This document shows, piece after piece, positions 25,246 through 37,959 of a DNA stretch of 64,000 bases. Origin of the DNA: Rhodeus uyekii (Eukaryota; Chordata; Actinopteri; Cypriniformes; Acheilognathidae); NCBI GenBank assembly GCA_037043235.1, contig JAWRVZ010000039.1, forward strand, positions 4,385,501 through 4,449,500. Reading direction: 5' to 3'. Position 1 is the stretch's first letter. The number at the start of each line of letters is the position of its first letter. The notes beneath the pieces were generated by a model. It did not search any database, had not been told where the DNA came from, and saw only the letters and a list, made by a program, of their open reading frames with translations. A program made the position numbers and the translations under genes.

Positions 25246-25560
25246 CTAGACAGACAGTTTCATTGCACCTGGAATGAGTCCGCTGAGCATGTCGTGTGCC
25301 GGGGCCGTGCACATTGACTTGAGTCTCGTCTCACTGTTCTCAAGGACCAAAGCGCCCCTTGTTCTCCACCTTTCTCTCCCTCTGAGAGGACTGACTTCTC
25401 CTGCAAAGACCAGAGCGTTTTTGTATTTTTTTAAGGGTTCGGAGGAGGAATTTGATAACATTGATACGGAGGACTCCATGATGGACTCCGCTCCCTAATC
25501 CCTAGGGAGACAAGTGATGTTGGGAAAGGCCTAAATTTGTGGTGAGCTTGGTTTGAAGTG
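25246..25560. other. unidentified GC-richer segment left of the solo LTR
   Basis: Less AT-rich than its surroundings, with short open frames on both strands but no recognisable domain. It continues on the other side of the LTR at 26415, so the two halves were one segment before insertion. It could be remnant of an older mobile element; function unknown. Confidence 0.3.
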
Positions 25561-26414
25561 TGTTACGTACGCTGAGCTACGTATGTTTTTTGGACACCTG
25601 TATGTGTATGCGGTGTTTTGTGTAGAGCTTGTTTGTTGCAGGTGGGAACGCGATTGGAGGATTCGCTTGTCAGGTTGATGACACTCTATCCTTACGTAGG
25701 AGACATCGCCGCCAATCACCTTCCACCGCGACAGTTTAAAAGCTGCCCCAACTTCAATGGCGAGAGAGAGGAGAGAGGAAAGAGAGAGCACGCTTGATGA
25801 GGACAAGAGTCCGAGAGTTGCCTGTGATTATGCTTTGAGTTGTAGCAACTGTTGTTTGTTCGTGCTTGTGTTTTCGTTTACCCTTATAGTTGTTTAGTAT
25901 TTTGGTTGTGTCTTTTGTTTATTGTATGGTCAAGCGCTTTACAACACTGTTTACTGGTGGGAGAGGCGGAGCCAGGCAAGCAGGTCGCGACCTACATTAC
26001 AGCATGTAGTTTTACTTTGTATTAGACACACTAGGTTTTAAGAGGTGCTTATTATGTATGTTTTGCTTATTAGTTAGTGTAGATTATTTATGGCGTCTTT
26101 TGATTAAACTTAGTGTTTTGTTTAATTTTGTTTTGATTTAAGCACCTTCTCTTTATTTCTCTTCCTTTCCACCGGTATGAATTTGTTCTATTTTTGTTGT
26201 TTGTAAATATTATATATATTAATTTATTCACTACTTATTTCATTATTGCACGGATGGACATTAAACAATTAACGGGGAATTGCTTGGTTTTGTGATCCGT
26301 TTCCTGTCCCCATTTACAATTCCACACTGTTTAGACACACATGTACAATACTTCTTTTTGTTGCGTCTTAATAACCCTAGACACAAATAACATCTATTAA
26401 CGTGGGACGTAACA
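25561..26414. mobile_element. solo LTR, 854 bp, with exact 5-bp target duplication
   Basis: Begins TGTTACGT and ends ACGTAACA, an 8-bp inverted terminal repeat with the canonical TG...CA ends. The 5 bp aagtg stand directly outside both ends (25556-25560 and 26415-26419). No internal coding region or second LTR is present, so this is the product of LTR-LTR recombination. A TTTAAAA box lies near 25734. Superfamily cannot be assigned from the LTR alone. Confidence 0.85.
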
Positions 26415-26830
26415 AAGTGTTTGGCCACAGCCATTTCAACAAATGATTCTTGCAGCCTGAGGCTTTCAGTGAAAACCCCACCAAGGACCTACGGCATTTG
26501 TTTATGATGAACTTACCGGTAGAGGCGTGCCCCCTACTCAGCCCACATCCACTCATTTGCCTTGCCCCTGGATGGGTCTCTCAACATGCCTCTGTTCGCT
26601 CACAGCCCTGGGATGGAAAGGGCTGTTCACCCCTTTGTTCCATCGAGGGATACGTCTGCCTCAATTGAAAGAACACACTCTGCGGCCTGTCAAGCTGGAT
26701 CCGCTCTCCACACAATGGCTTCACACAATGGTTCTTCAAGTATTTCAAGCTATACTCTTCCATGCTGTGGATGAGCCCAGCCCAGCCCAGACCCTGCCTT
26801 TATCTGGGGTTCAGGATCAGTTTAAACAAG
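26415..26830. other. unidentified segment right of the solo LTR
   Basis: Right-hand part of the segment split by the LTR. It is C-rich in places, with a (CCCAG)n run near 26776-26800. Overlapping short open frames on both strands show no recognisable domain. Confidence 0.3.
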
Positions 26831-27231
26831 GCTAACTATGTTTCGATTTATATATAAAGATTTATTTCTAAATCTTAACAGATACCTAGTCTATATATAT
26901 ATATATATGCCACATTCTATACATTCAGCATGTCATCACTTACATTAAGGTTCAATGATTGCTGCCACAACATTGCGCAGCTTCTGGTTGATAAACTTGT
27001 AGTCATTTGTGTTTTTATATGTATTAACTATTTATTAAATATTACAGGTTTTTACTTTGGTGCTTTTTAATTTTGTGTTAGCTGACGCCTTCATCTTGTT
27101 GTATTGTGTTAGTTTAGCAAAATCATCTGCTGAAGTCTATTACAGTTCATACATGCGTCTAATATACAAGTGTTAACGGACTGAATTTGACTGTTCCAAT
27201 ATGGTGGAGCCATAGAAACAGCAGGTAATGA

Positions 27232-27402
<171 letters not shown>

Positions 27403-27403
27403 G

Positions 27404-27445
<42 letters not shown>

Positions 27446-27448
<3 letters not shown>

Positions 27449-28425
27449 TGGAGTTCGGTTATGTCGACGGCCTTGGGGGTTACAAAAAAGATAAGTTCAG
27501 ATAAGTGAACTCCACTGTATTACCGATTTTCCCACTTATAACCCGCAGACGCAGATAATCCGCACACTCATATAGCCAGCGGGTTTTGGGTTTTGTGTAA
27601 AAAATCGTTGGCATAACCCACACCCATAGATTGATGAACTTTTTTGTGTAAGATCACATTTCGAATTTCAAATGTTACTCGCATGACTTCAATTATACAT
27701 AACTGTTCAGGCTCGGTAAACAGTGCTTGTGCGCGAAATTCACACAATAAGAAAACAAACACAAGTCAGAATCAGAAGAAAAAGAAAAAGCAGTCTCAAC
27801 AGGTCTGAGCATATTCATCGGAAGAAAAGGAAGAGCCCGCCCTCATGGCAGCACAGCCAATCATGTCTTCCTGCAGACAGCCTATCAGCGCCAAAGACAA
27901 CAACCCTGGCAAGAAAGAAAAATGAAAATATATTGATGTACATGATGTGAGTTATTAAATGAGAATGTACATGCTTTTTACACAGGGTTGCCGTGATTTG
28001 TTTGAAGCAGCGATAGGCATTCATCTAAAAAAAAAAAAATTACATGCACTGTGTATATGTTTGCTAACAACAAAGGAGGTGTTTAGTTTTCTCTTAACAC
28101 CTCCAGACATTTTAGAAGAAAAAAAAAAACAGAATCGCTACAGCGTGTTATCCCTCAGACAAGATCAACGACAGTGAGTGAACCACGATGCACGTGCAAG
28201 GCAAACTCAGCACCTGCGCAGTGAACTACAGTAGGTACGCTCATTAGTCACGGGATCGAGATAACCCATGTTAAGTGGCGAATTTGTCCCTCTTTTGTGC
28301 TCGAGATATTAGATTTCGGGGACATAAAAGAATCAGCATAACCCACAAGAAAATGCTAAGACAAATAGGGAGTTTATAATAGGATTGGGGAGTTAACCGT
28401 GACTCGAGATAAGTGAACTCCACTG
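27446..28425. mobile_element. Tigger/pogo-like non-autonomous element, copy 1
   Basis: Left end cagtggagttcggttatgtc and right end gataagtgaactccactg form an inverted repeat, with TA after the right end. A second right-end copy lies only 73 bp in (27497-27517). The right 250 bp (28180-28425) match 45680-45927 closely, including ctcgagatattag and agaaaatgctaagacaaat. Ends starting CAGT with TA targets fit TcMar-Tigger. The two copies share ends but differ inside, and both sit in (TA)n DNA. Confidence 0.65.
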
Positions 28426-28788
28426 TATTTATGTATATATTTATATATTGCCATCAGGATGTGAGAGTTTCAACCAGTATAACAAAAAGCATTCATGAAA
28501 AGTATTGCCTACCCAACTTTCTAAAAGCCTGAAAAAATAAAAATTAAACACTCACACACATTATGATATTCTTTGACTAAATTTCAGATTCATCCCAAAT
28601 GATGAAATCAGTACTGTGTTATAGAAACATCTGCACTGATGACACGTGAGTGTACAAAACAAGGTCCAACCCATCTAAAGCGCTATAAAAACAGCACAAA
28701 GAAAGGAGAGATCAGAGTTTCTGTGCTCATCACAAATTCAACTTCTTATTTTCTTTTTCCTTTTTCATGGCTTACTTTTGCTGTCATT

Positions 28789-29772
28789 ATGAACTCAACA
28801 GGAAACAATTTGACCAGCAATATATCTAATTTGAACTCAGTGAATGACAAGCGTTTGATTGTGCAGATAGTGATGGGAATTCTTCTCTATGTGAACGGAC
28901 TGATGATTTTCACCTTCCTGAAGAAGGAAACCTTCAGGGACACGCGCTACATTTTGTTTGCTCAGACTCTTTTTGTTGACACTGCTTTTATGCTGTTGAC
29001 TGATTTAACCCTTATGGCGATGTTTTACCAATACCCCATACACATAATTCCTTGCTGTTTGATCTGCACACTTATGTCTTTGCTCTCTATTTGTACACCC
29101 ATAACTCTTGTAGCCATGTGTTTGGAGCGCTATGTGGCGATATGTTTGCCTCTAAGACATGCCAGCATCTCCACCCCCAAAAACACCGTCACTGGGCTTC
29201 TCGTCATATGGAGTGTCAGTTTTGTTCTCCCACTGTTCATTCTTACAGTCTTTTTGTCTTATCTTCCACCTGGTGTCAAGCTTGCATATGTTATGTGTAG
29301 TTTGGAGGTCATGTTACAGGTAAAATGGCTGGCGGACACAAGGGCAGCGACGCAACAGCTCATATTCATCGCATTGTTCTCTATTATTGTCTCCATCTAC
29401 ATCAAAATTACGACTGCAGCCAGGTCAGCCTCTTCTGAGAACAAGAAGTCAACAAATAAGGGTCTTAAAACTGTTCTTCTCCATGGCATTCAGCTGCTTC
29501 TCTGTTTGCTGCAGTTTATATTCCCTTATGTAGAAATGTCTTTATGGAAAGTTGATACCATTATATTTCTGAATGTAAGGTTCTCAAATTACATTTTGTT
29601 TTTGCTCTTGCCTCGTTGTCTGAGTCCCTTCATTTATGGGTTACGAGACAAAAAGTTTTATAATGCTCTTAGGTATTATGCCTTTTGTGGCATTTTTTTG
29701 GTTGGTAAACGGCACAAAATCAGAGATAGTAAAACCTTTAGAGGTGTAATCAACATTTCCATGCACAAATAA
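28789..29772 (+). CDS. odorant receptor, 131-2-like, class A GPCR
   Basis: Single-exon gene of 327 codons. The start at 28789 is chosen because the protein then begins with a short N-terminus carrying N-glycosylation sites (NST, NLT), normal for the family; an upstream in-frame ATG at 28639 would add 50 atypical residues. Seven hydrophobic segments are visible. Family marks are RYILFAQTLF in TM2, MCLERYVAICLPLRHA at the end of TM3 (ERY in place of DRY), LHGIQLLLCLLQF in TM6 and SPFIYGLRDKKFYNAL at TM7/helix 8. The layout matches teleost odorant receptor 131-2-like proteins, which signal through olfactory G proteins at the plasma membrane of sensory neurons. The frame is intact. It is the only receptor gene in the window, although such genes usually cluster. 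No olfactory promoter motif was sought in depth. Confidence 0.85.
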   Translation: MNSTGNNLTSNISNLNSVNDKRLIVQIVMGILLYVNGLMIFTFLKKETFRDTRYILFAQTLFVDTAFMLLTDLTLMAMFYQYPIHIIPCCLICTLMSLLSICTPITLVAMCLERYVAICLPLRHASISTPKNTVTGLLVIWSVSFVLPLFILTVFLSYLPPGVKLAYVMCSLEVMLQVKWLADTRAATQQLIFIALFSIIVSIYIKITTAARSASSENKKSTNKGLKTVLLHGIQLLLCLLQFIFPYVEMSLWKVDTIIFLNVRFSNYILFLLLPRCLSPFIYGLRDKKFYNALRYYAFCGIFLVGKRHKIRDSKTFRGVINISMHK

Positions 29773-29928
29773 ACCTCACACAATATAGTGTATTTGTTTG
29801 TGGTAACTCAATGAAACATGCCAAATTGTGCTGACCTGATTTTGTATAATTTTGGATAGTTATTAATGAACTCTGTATCTATTTAGAACGATCTTGCTAT
29901 TATACTGATTTATGATATATATTTATAA

Positions 29929-29994
<66 letters not shown>

Positions 29995-31238
29995 TTTAAC
30001 ATAATACAATATTCAGGTAACTTATAAACTGCTTTTCCTAATTCATGTTCTTATTGAATATGATGTTTGATATGCACATTTAATGTGTAAATTACTGTTA
30101 ATAAATGAGGAAAATAAAGGAAATTAAAAAGGCTCTATAGTGTACATTACAATGACTGGTTAACCTGTATTAGTAGGTTAGTGTCATATCTACTCCTGCA
30201 GTATCTCTTACTCACCACAAGATGTCACCGTTTACATTTTAATTAACTTTACTGAATGCTTCTGTTCTCTTCTACTCCAGTGATTCCCTGGAAAGGATTT
30301 GTCTGCTGTCTGGTTAAAAAAATTTTTTAAATATCTTCTTTTATGTTCAACAGAAAAAGAAACTCATATAGGTTTGTAATTATTGTTTTTAGTTTTTTTT
30401 TAGTTTTTATTCCCCAATTTAAACCATTTAATTCTCAACCTCATAGTAGGACAAATTTGTGTAAAATTGTGTAATTGGTGTAAAAATAATTTTACATAAA
30501 ACCTACTGCTAATGTGTCCCTCATAACAATTTAACCACCTCAAATGTATTATTTATGATAATTTTCCCATTTTTATGGGATTGACATATCTGCTAATTTT
30601 TGTTAAAAAAATCAAGCTAAAGCCACAATTTTATTATGTTAATTCTTAACATTTCAGGTGATAATAAGCAAGAAATGCCTTAATTTTTAATTGTCTTCCC
30701 TATTTTCTCCAAACAATATTAACTTGACAAAGTTGAAAATAATGTGATGGGATCGAAGACATTCACAGGTAAACATCTCTACATGCACAACATGACTTTC
30801 TGGTGCTGATGAACAAAATTACGAGTTGTCATGATTAATTTGGGCAAGTATATATTTACTGAAACCATGGCTGTTTAGTATTCTATTTATTATTTATTAA
30901 AATTATTGATAATTTTATAGTTTATAACCTCAAAATATACAAATATGTAACAAGGTTTTTTGCTCAAAAAGGCCACTGCTCCTCGTGTAGTATTGGAAAG
31001 TAGACGATATATGGCAGCAACGAAATAAATACATATACTGTACTTCTGGATTGAAATAAAAATAAATAATTTTTCATCTTAATTTTATGTGATGGGATTG
31101 AGTCAATAAGCACAGTACCCTCCCTGACTACAATATGCTTAAAAAGTATGATACTTCTTGCCATCTACTGCACCGCTGTTAAAGTGACCTGAATGATGTC
31201 ATTTTTGGTAAATGATGAATGTCTCATATGGGTAGAGT
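29773..31238. other. intergenic, AT-rich, with (TG)n(TA)n at 29930-29990
   Basis: No gene recognised. A compound microsatellite of about 60 bp lies downstream of the receptor. The rest is low-complexity AT-rich DNA. Confidence 0.55.
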
Positions 31239-31239
31239 C

Positions 31240-32060
31240 TACATTAATATGGGCAGAGAATGGTTGGCGTGTTTGAAGTAGAGGAGACTGTGGCGAGCAG
31301 GACGAGGCCGAGGAATATGGGAATGGCTCGAGGTCTGGTCCTCTCGCGTCCTTTTATCCTTCCACTCCTCCGTGAGACCGGTGGCCGGTGCAGAGCGCAT
31401 GTGGTGCTCATTCTCAAAAACGACCCCAGCTTCGCTCTGTTCCCACATCCCTTGGCCCGGCCCTGCTCGCCATAGGGACATTGTACAGTCTCCTGAGAGA
31501 CAAAGAGGTCCTTTTCTGCTTCATAAAATCTTTACCAAATCTGTACTAATCTTGGGGTGGAGTTTCCCTTCCCCGAGTGTCACAGCCTGTCTGGATAATA
31601 AATCTGCTCCCTCATACCCAACTACCCGGGGATGTAAATCACCCTGAGGGACAGGAACTTGTCATGAGCCCAAAGCAAAACCTGCTGCGGTAGCCTGTTC
31701 AGACGGAGTGAATGCAGTCTTCTCTGGTGATTTATGTGGCCGACTACCGTAGTGTTGTCCACCCACACTAGGACATGGCCCTGCTGAAGGAAGTACAGTA
31801 CTTCAGGGCCAGGAGTTGATGCACCAAAAAACAAAGCATTGAGAGTAGCTTTTGACAGGGAACAGTCAGTACCTGGTGTGACAGTTCATCCAGATTTGTG
31901 AGATGTTACTCCTCTCTTCCATTATGACACTTGCAAGTTCTCCCACAGGCGTCACACATTATGGACATTGCAGTTCATCGCTCTGGCCACATCTGCAGTT
32001 CTCATGCCTCCCTGCAGCAGGACTATACACACCTTTCTCCTGGTGTTTTTCAGAGTCAGT
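31240..32060 (-). mobile_element. DIRS-like retrotransposon fragment with RNase H remnant
   Basis: On the minus strand, 31622-31834 encodes a peptide with LVWVDNTTVVGHINHQ, LRLNRLPQQVLLWA and a final SLRVIYIPG. This pattern (D-N-T-T-V-V, I-N-H-Q, leucine-rich, W, final PG) is the RNase H/reverse transcriptase connection region of fish DIRS elements. The frame is short and no reverse transcriptase or tyrosine recombinase is present, so it is a dead fragment. Flanking GC-rich sequence at 31240-31480 probably belongs to the same element. Outer limits are approximate. Confidence 0.6.
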
Positions 32061-32880
32061 AGTAAGTTCTCTTTCGTGTCCTAAGCTATTGTAACTATGA
32101 CCTAAATTGTCTACTGCATATAAACTGTTAGTGTCTCAAGAACTGTTCACATGCATGTGCAATTATTTATTACAGAGCATTGAACAAACATGATAAACAT
32201 TGTTACTTAACTTAACTTTTACTTAATTACCTTTAAATTACAATATCCTTTTTTACTAACCAAAAGGGTTAAGAATGAGTCAAAATTTTACGGTAGCCAT
32301 AATGGATTGTTTATTTATTTCTGTAGCCAATAGAGGGTGGTGTATATTGTGCGGCGGGGCGGGTGTTCCGGATAGGTGTGCTGGACACCTGTTTATGTGA
32401 GTTGATGATAACCTCTTGCATGTGGAAGTGTATGCACACCTATTCGGGAAATCTTTTATATACTGAAACTTTGTTACACACTTAAATGGTATAAAAATAT
32501 ATTGTAAGCATGTCATTTGATTGATGCAGTATTTGATGCGTGCTGCATACAACTATACACCACAGAAACAGGACGTACATAAACTGAAAACTGAACATTC
32601 AGAAGGTAAGCTACATTTTATGTTTTAAGGGTATTTCATGCTGAGATGTTTGATGTTTTGTTGCCAGATTTAATTTTGTTTTCACCTTTTACACTCTGTG
32701 TGTGTGTGTGTGTGTATGTGTACTTTGTACTCATGTGTACCTTGTACCTGAACAACGTGTTTGGCTGTCAATGGACGGGTTGAATCACTTTATCCATACT
32801 CTATCCACCGGTCTTGTTTAATGCTGTGAAATGACATATGCTATGTGTTGTGTGTTGTGTGTGATGTGAACAGAACAATA

Positions 32881-35800
32881 ATGGCAGAATCACAAGAATC
32901 ACCAAAACCGACTGAGGCCAGGAGAACAAGTCTGGATGCACCTCCATTAAGTTAGTAACCTATAGAAAGAAAGAATAATGACAATGTAAAGGGTGTGACA
33001 TAAATCAACATCAAATGACACTGACACTTTGTCCTGTCTTGCATTAAATAATTGCTGATGAGTTAGATGAGTTGTTTCTTGTTTTAATATTTTATGTATA
33101 AATCAGTGTATGTAGTTAAAAGTGTTTCTTCTCCTTTGTCTTCAGCTCTGTCTTCCTCCAGTGGTCTTCTGGCAGAGGAGCTCCAGTGCTCGATCTGTCT
33201 GGATGTGTTCACTGATCCAGTCAGTATCCCATGTGGACACAACTTCTGTAAGAGCTGCCTGAACCAGTGCTGGGACAACAGTCAGACCTACAAATGTCCA
33301 TTATGTAAAGAAACATTCAATAAAAGACCCGACCTCAAGATTAACACAACACTCAGAGAGGTTGTGCTGCTCTTTAAAGGAAAGTCTTGTGAAAGTGAAC
33401 ATGAGGTTCTTTGTGACATCTGTGATGATATGAAGACGAAAGCCCTGAAGATGTGTCTGGTGTGTCAGAGCTCTTACTGTCAAACTCACCTAGAGCCTCA
33501 TCAGAGAATTACAAATTTAAAGGAACACAAATTGATCGATCCTGTGGAGAATCTTGAGGATTATATCTGTCAGAAACATGAGAAACCTCTGGAGCTGTTC
33601 TGTCGAGATGATCAGACATGTGTGTGTTTGCTCTGCGCTGTAACAGACCACAGGAATCACAACACTGTTTCTGTAGAGGAGGAGAGTAGAGCGATAAGGG
33701 TAGGACATACTTTTACATAGTTTAACTTTAGTCAAACACTAAACAAAGAAAAGTTTGTCAGGTCTGATATATGAAGTTAATGTTCAATGATAAAATAAAT
33801 CTACTTTATGTGAGTCTGTAGCCTCAGCTGATGAAGATGCAGACAGACCTGCAGCAGATGATCCAGACAAGAATGAAGAAGATTCAAAACCTCAAACTCA
33901 CAGCAAAACTCAAAAAAGTGAGTTCAGGAAAATATTACTGCTCCAGAGATACCCTTTCATAGTCAACAATGCAATGTTTATTACAGATCTAGAAGCACAT
34001 GCAAGGCTACTAAATATGCCTGTTTCGTGCATTACAAATATAGGGATTTCTGTGGGCCAATGGGGGTTCAGGTTTCATAGTAGTTTCATTAAAAAAATTA
34101 GACAAATATAAAAATACTTTCAAAATAAAAACTTAAAGATATGCTATCTATAAAATAGATAAGGCCGACTATATCAAAAATTGTTCCTTGATTTACCAGG
34201 AAACGTCAGAGAAACAGAAAGCAGAGAGTATTGATCTCTTCACTGATCTGATCCGCTCCGTTGAGAAATGTCAGTCTGAGCTGCTGGAGATGATGGAGCA
34301 GAAGCAGAAAGCAGCAGAGAAGCAGACTGAAGAGTTCATTAGAGAGCTGGAGCAGGAGATCACGGAGCTGATGAGGAGAGACTCTGAGCTGGAGCAGCTC
34401 TCACACACTGAGGATCATCTGCACCTCCTACAGGTCAGTACAGGCCCTTCTGTCTCCTCACTTCACAACACAACACTCCCCATGCTGAGAGATTTCTGCT
34501 CTCTCCTGTTGTAGAGTTACCCGTCCCTGAGCAGACCTGCACAAACCAGCAGCTGGACTGAGATCAGTAATGACACTCATGAGAGTGTGGAGACTCTGAT
34601 GAGATCTCTGACTCAACTAAAGGAGACACTAGATAAGAAACTCAACAAAACTGGTAAGAGAATTTTAGACTTTATTTATTAATGATCTTACTTAAAGGGA
34701 ACCTATTAGGCTCATTTTACAATGTGTAAAAGAAGTCTCTAACGCCCCTAGTGTTTGTATGTGATGTTTTAGCTGAAAGCATATAATATGAAATTATAAA
34801 TGAAAATGAGTGGATGTTCCCAGCCCCCCTTCAAGAACTCATGCACAGGCAACAACAAAACAGGACAATCTCACGCACTGAAAATATCAGTAGCAGTGTT
34901 CAATCTTCTGACTGTAGGGTACATAATATATGCGCTTTTTAGATTAACGCAGATGGTGAGCATGGCAGGATAAGAATAACAACATAGTTCTGGTATCCTG
35001 GTGCCTTCATGTGCTATCAGTGAGCTCGTCACATTCAAGTGGGTGACTGGGGCAGCCCTATAAATATGCTAGTGTGGATGATTTCTGTCAAGGCACCTGA
35101 TACACAGTCTCTCCTTTTAGTGATATTTTAAAAGTACGACAGCAACACACTAAATTAAAAAATACACTGTAATCACTATGATCATGACCTCAATTACATT
35201 TACCAGTTTTAAAGTTTCTTTAAATTATTGTGATTTGTCTCTGCAGTTGAATTGAAGAGTATGCAGAAATATACAGGTACGATCTGTATTCACATTGTCA
35301 CACAATGAGTTTAAATCTATACTATAGTCAAGTTGTGATTCATATCTGATTTTTCTCTCAGTGGATGTGACTCTGGATCCCGATACAGCTTATGCAAAAC
35401 TCATCCTGTCTGATGATGGAAAACAAGTGGTATATGGAGACATTATGCATGAAGTCCCAGACAATCAAGAGCGGTTTGATACATGCTGCTCTGTCTTGGC
35501 AAAAGAGGGATTCAGCTCAGGGAGATTTTATTTTGAGGTGCAGGTAAAGGGGAAGACTGAGTGGGATTTAGGAGTGGTCAGAGAATCCATTAACCGGAAA
35601 GGAATAATCACAGCAGCTCCTGAGGATGGATATTGGACTGTGGTTCTGAGGGATGGGAATCACTATAAGGCTCGTGAATCTCCTTCTGTCTCTCTGTCTC
35701 TGAGAGTAAAGCCTCAGGTAGTTGGTGTGTTTGTGGATTATGAGGAGGGTCTGGTGTCCTTTTATGATGTGGAATCCAGATCTCTCATTTATTCTTTCAC

Positions 35801-35897
35801 TGGTCAGTCTTTCACTGAGAAACTGTACCCATACTTTTGCCCTGGTACTAAGAAAAAAGACAGAAATTCAGCACCACTGATAATCTTAAATGTCTGA
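32881..35897 (+). CDS. TRIM E3 ubiquitin ligase, bloodthirsty-related/TRIM39-like, copy 1
   Basis: Seven exons in consistent phase: 32881-32950, 33146-33699, 33822-33917, 34200-34433, 34515-34653, 35247-35276, 35362-35897; 552 residues. The 96, 234 and about 30 bp exon sizes are those of class IV TRIM genes. Domains: C3HC4 RING at residues 38-77 (CSICLDVF, CGHNFCKSC, CPLC), B-boxes about 105-200 (VLCDICDD, CVCLLCAVTDH), coiled coil about 209-365, PRY-SPRY 375-552 (LDPDT, FYFEVQVKGKTEWDLGV, VGVFVDYEEGLVSFYD). The RING recruits E2-ubiquitin and the SPRY selects the target; the family is cytosolic, and many fish members are linked to antiviral or innate responses. A 5'UTR exon probably ends near 32605 (cagaaggtaagc). 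Every intron is GT-AG and no break is seen, so it looks functional. Gene 2 lies about 5 kb downstream. Confidence 0.9.
34690..35130. repeat. repeat-like intron insert in TRIM copy 1
   Basis: Intron 5 is expanded by a segment starting aaagggaacctattagg. Its end (atgatttctgtcaaggcac) has a relative at about 46945-46965 in the TRIM pseudogene. Family not identified. Confidence 0.4.
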
Positions 35898-37951
35898 TGC
35901 TATAAATGGTTGGAGTTATAGATCATCTGACTTTTAGATCTCTGATTTGCAGATCTCGGGCAGCCTAAGTTCGAGTCCTAGATTGTGATATTTTCTCAGT
36001 CCAATTTGGATCTCTCTTATTCAGTCATTCCCTGTCTCTCTTTAAAAAGAGTACTAGACTATAATATAAAATAAATGAATAAATAAATAAAACATTTACT
36101 TTGCTTTTATGTTATTGCTTTTTCGCTATAACATTTAATTCCTACGTTTGAAAATCTGCTGTACTTTTTCTTAAAATGTTTTTCTAAAGACTCAGAAATG
36201 TTTTCTACAGCCATTTCTTTTTTATGCTCTACTTGTGAGACCATAAATATAAAATTTTGCATCTGAATAAATTCTGGTGTTCATTTATATAAATAAAGAT
36301 AATAATAATACTTGAAGTACGAATGCCAAGGCATCTCGACCCAAGGGTGAAACTGACATTTTTTATTAAAAATGCATTGTAAATTATCTGCAAACACTTA
36401 CTTGCAGACGCAAACCGTTTGTGAAGAAAATGTTATTTCTACATTATAGTATAAAACGATGAAAACAGAAGCAAATTGGTTTTTGATTTGTTCCATATTC
36501 ATGAGAGAAAATGGGAGGAGCTATGATTTTCCTGAAGCTCTCCCTGTGGAAGTTTTAAAAGAAAATGAAAGCAAGATAAAAAAAAAAAAAAAAAAAACAG
36601 AAAGCAAGGTTATATTACTGTTAAACATACCTTGAACTCTTGGTTTATTAACCCAAACCTTGCTTACTCAAGGTTAGCTGGTTCCAAAAATGCATCCAGG
36701 AGTAAGTTAATCAAACCCAGAGTTTATTTACAAATCCACGAGTCACCATGAAAACAGACGATAAAAAAAAAAGGTTCGCCACTCTACATTTTTCTTGCGT
36801 CTAATGCCAATTTACATACTTGGTGAATATCGACACCAATTTGGTGATTAGGTAATATTGTTTTATTTTAAAAGCTTTTAATCACTGTGAACAAGAACTA
36901 TATGTTTTATTTCATGTTAATTATATAATTTAAAAAAGACTTATTAAACTAATTAATAGTTTGTGTTTCTAAAGACAACATGGCTCTAAATGTTAATTTT
37001 CTATATTGAGTAATTTTGTTTCCACGTTGTTTGAAAGGAAAGACATTATCAAATTACTGTCTATTGTAGAAATACATTGTATCATAAAACATCCTATGCT
37101 AAATAAAATGCATCTGAATGCAGATCAGCAGTATGTGAGATGATAATATCTATCCATCTATTTATCGATAGATCTATCTGTCACACACACCGGAGTCTCA
37201 TCAATATGACACACATGCGCTGAACACTTCTGAACTAAAGTAACCCTCAAACAGAAGCTGCTCCGGAGCAGGTTATGTTCAGAGAGTAAGTTACTATGGT
37301 TACTTGCATACCCTGAAAGTTACCTCCATTTTTGTAACCGAAAGTGGAGTTATCCAATTACTTGCCCTTAAACATACCTGGCTATCATAGTCCATTGATT
37401 CAGTCGGACTTGTTGAACTGCTTCATCCAGTTCACTAAAAGAAATTCATTGAGGCGGATGGCACCGCCCTTCAAACACCAGCAATCAACATGAGATTTTT
37501 GTTGAGATTTTGTTAACTCGCACGTACAGGAAAAAAGTTTGGTGCTGTGCAGTCATGTATGAAGATTCAGAAGAATCAATCATGGAAGAATTTACAAAGG
37601 TATACTCATGAAAGAAATTTAAATCCCAAAAAAATCTTTGAATCTGAAGGATAGTAGGACACTGTGCAAGATTTAAAAAAAATAAAAAAAAATAAAAGAG
37701 AGACTAAAGCAAATCAGGAGAATTTAGTTGAACAGATTGTACAAAATACTGAGGAGAATGATTAATGTTGACATTTGAAAAGAGTTCGGAAAAGCCTTTG
37801 CATCCAGTAGGATTATCCAACGAGATCAATAAAATCATTGGATCATCAGAATCCCCTTCACTGGTGTCACAGGCTCACACCCCTGGTCAGTCTCACTTTG
37901 GGGCTTCTCCTCTGGGGTGAGGGTCAGCTCAGTCCTCTTCTCTTTCTCTGG
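35898..37951. other. intergenic spacer between TRIM copy 1 and the hAT element
   Basis: No exon. Includes an A-run at 36577-36596. A segment around 36640-36860 reappears inverted near 40150-40350 (shared cttggtgaatatcg). Confidence 0.5.
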
Positions 37952-37959
37952 CTGATGAG

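Noticed and set aside
25274..25498. 74-codon frame ending in an acidic tail
   Set aside because: No recognisable domain, and it lies in a segment split by an LTR; insufficient support for a gene.
26450..26835. Overlapping proline-rich frames right of the solo LTR
   Set aside because: Several frames are open at once on both strands, with no domain or splice evidence; more likely composition or old repeat.
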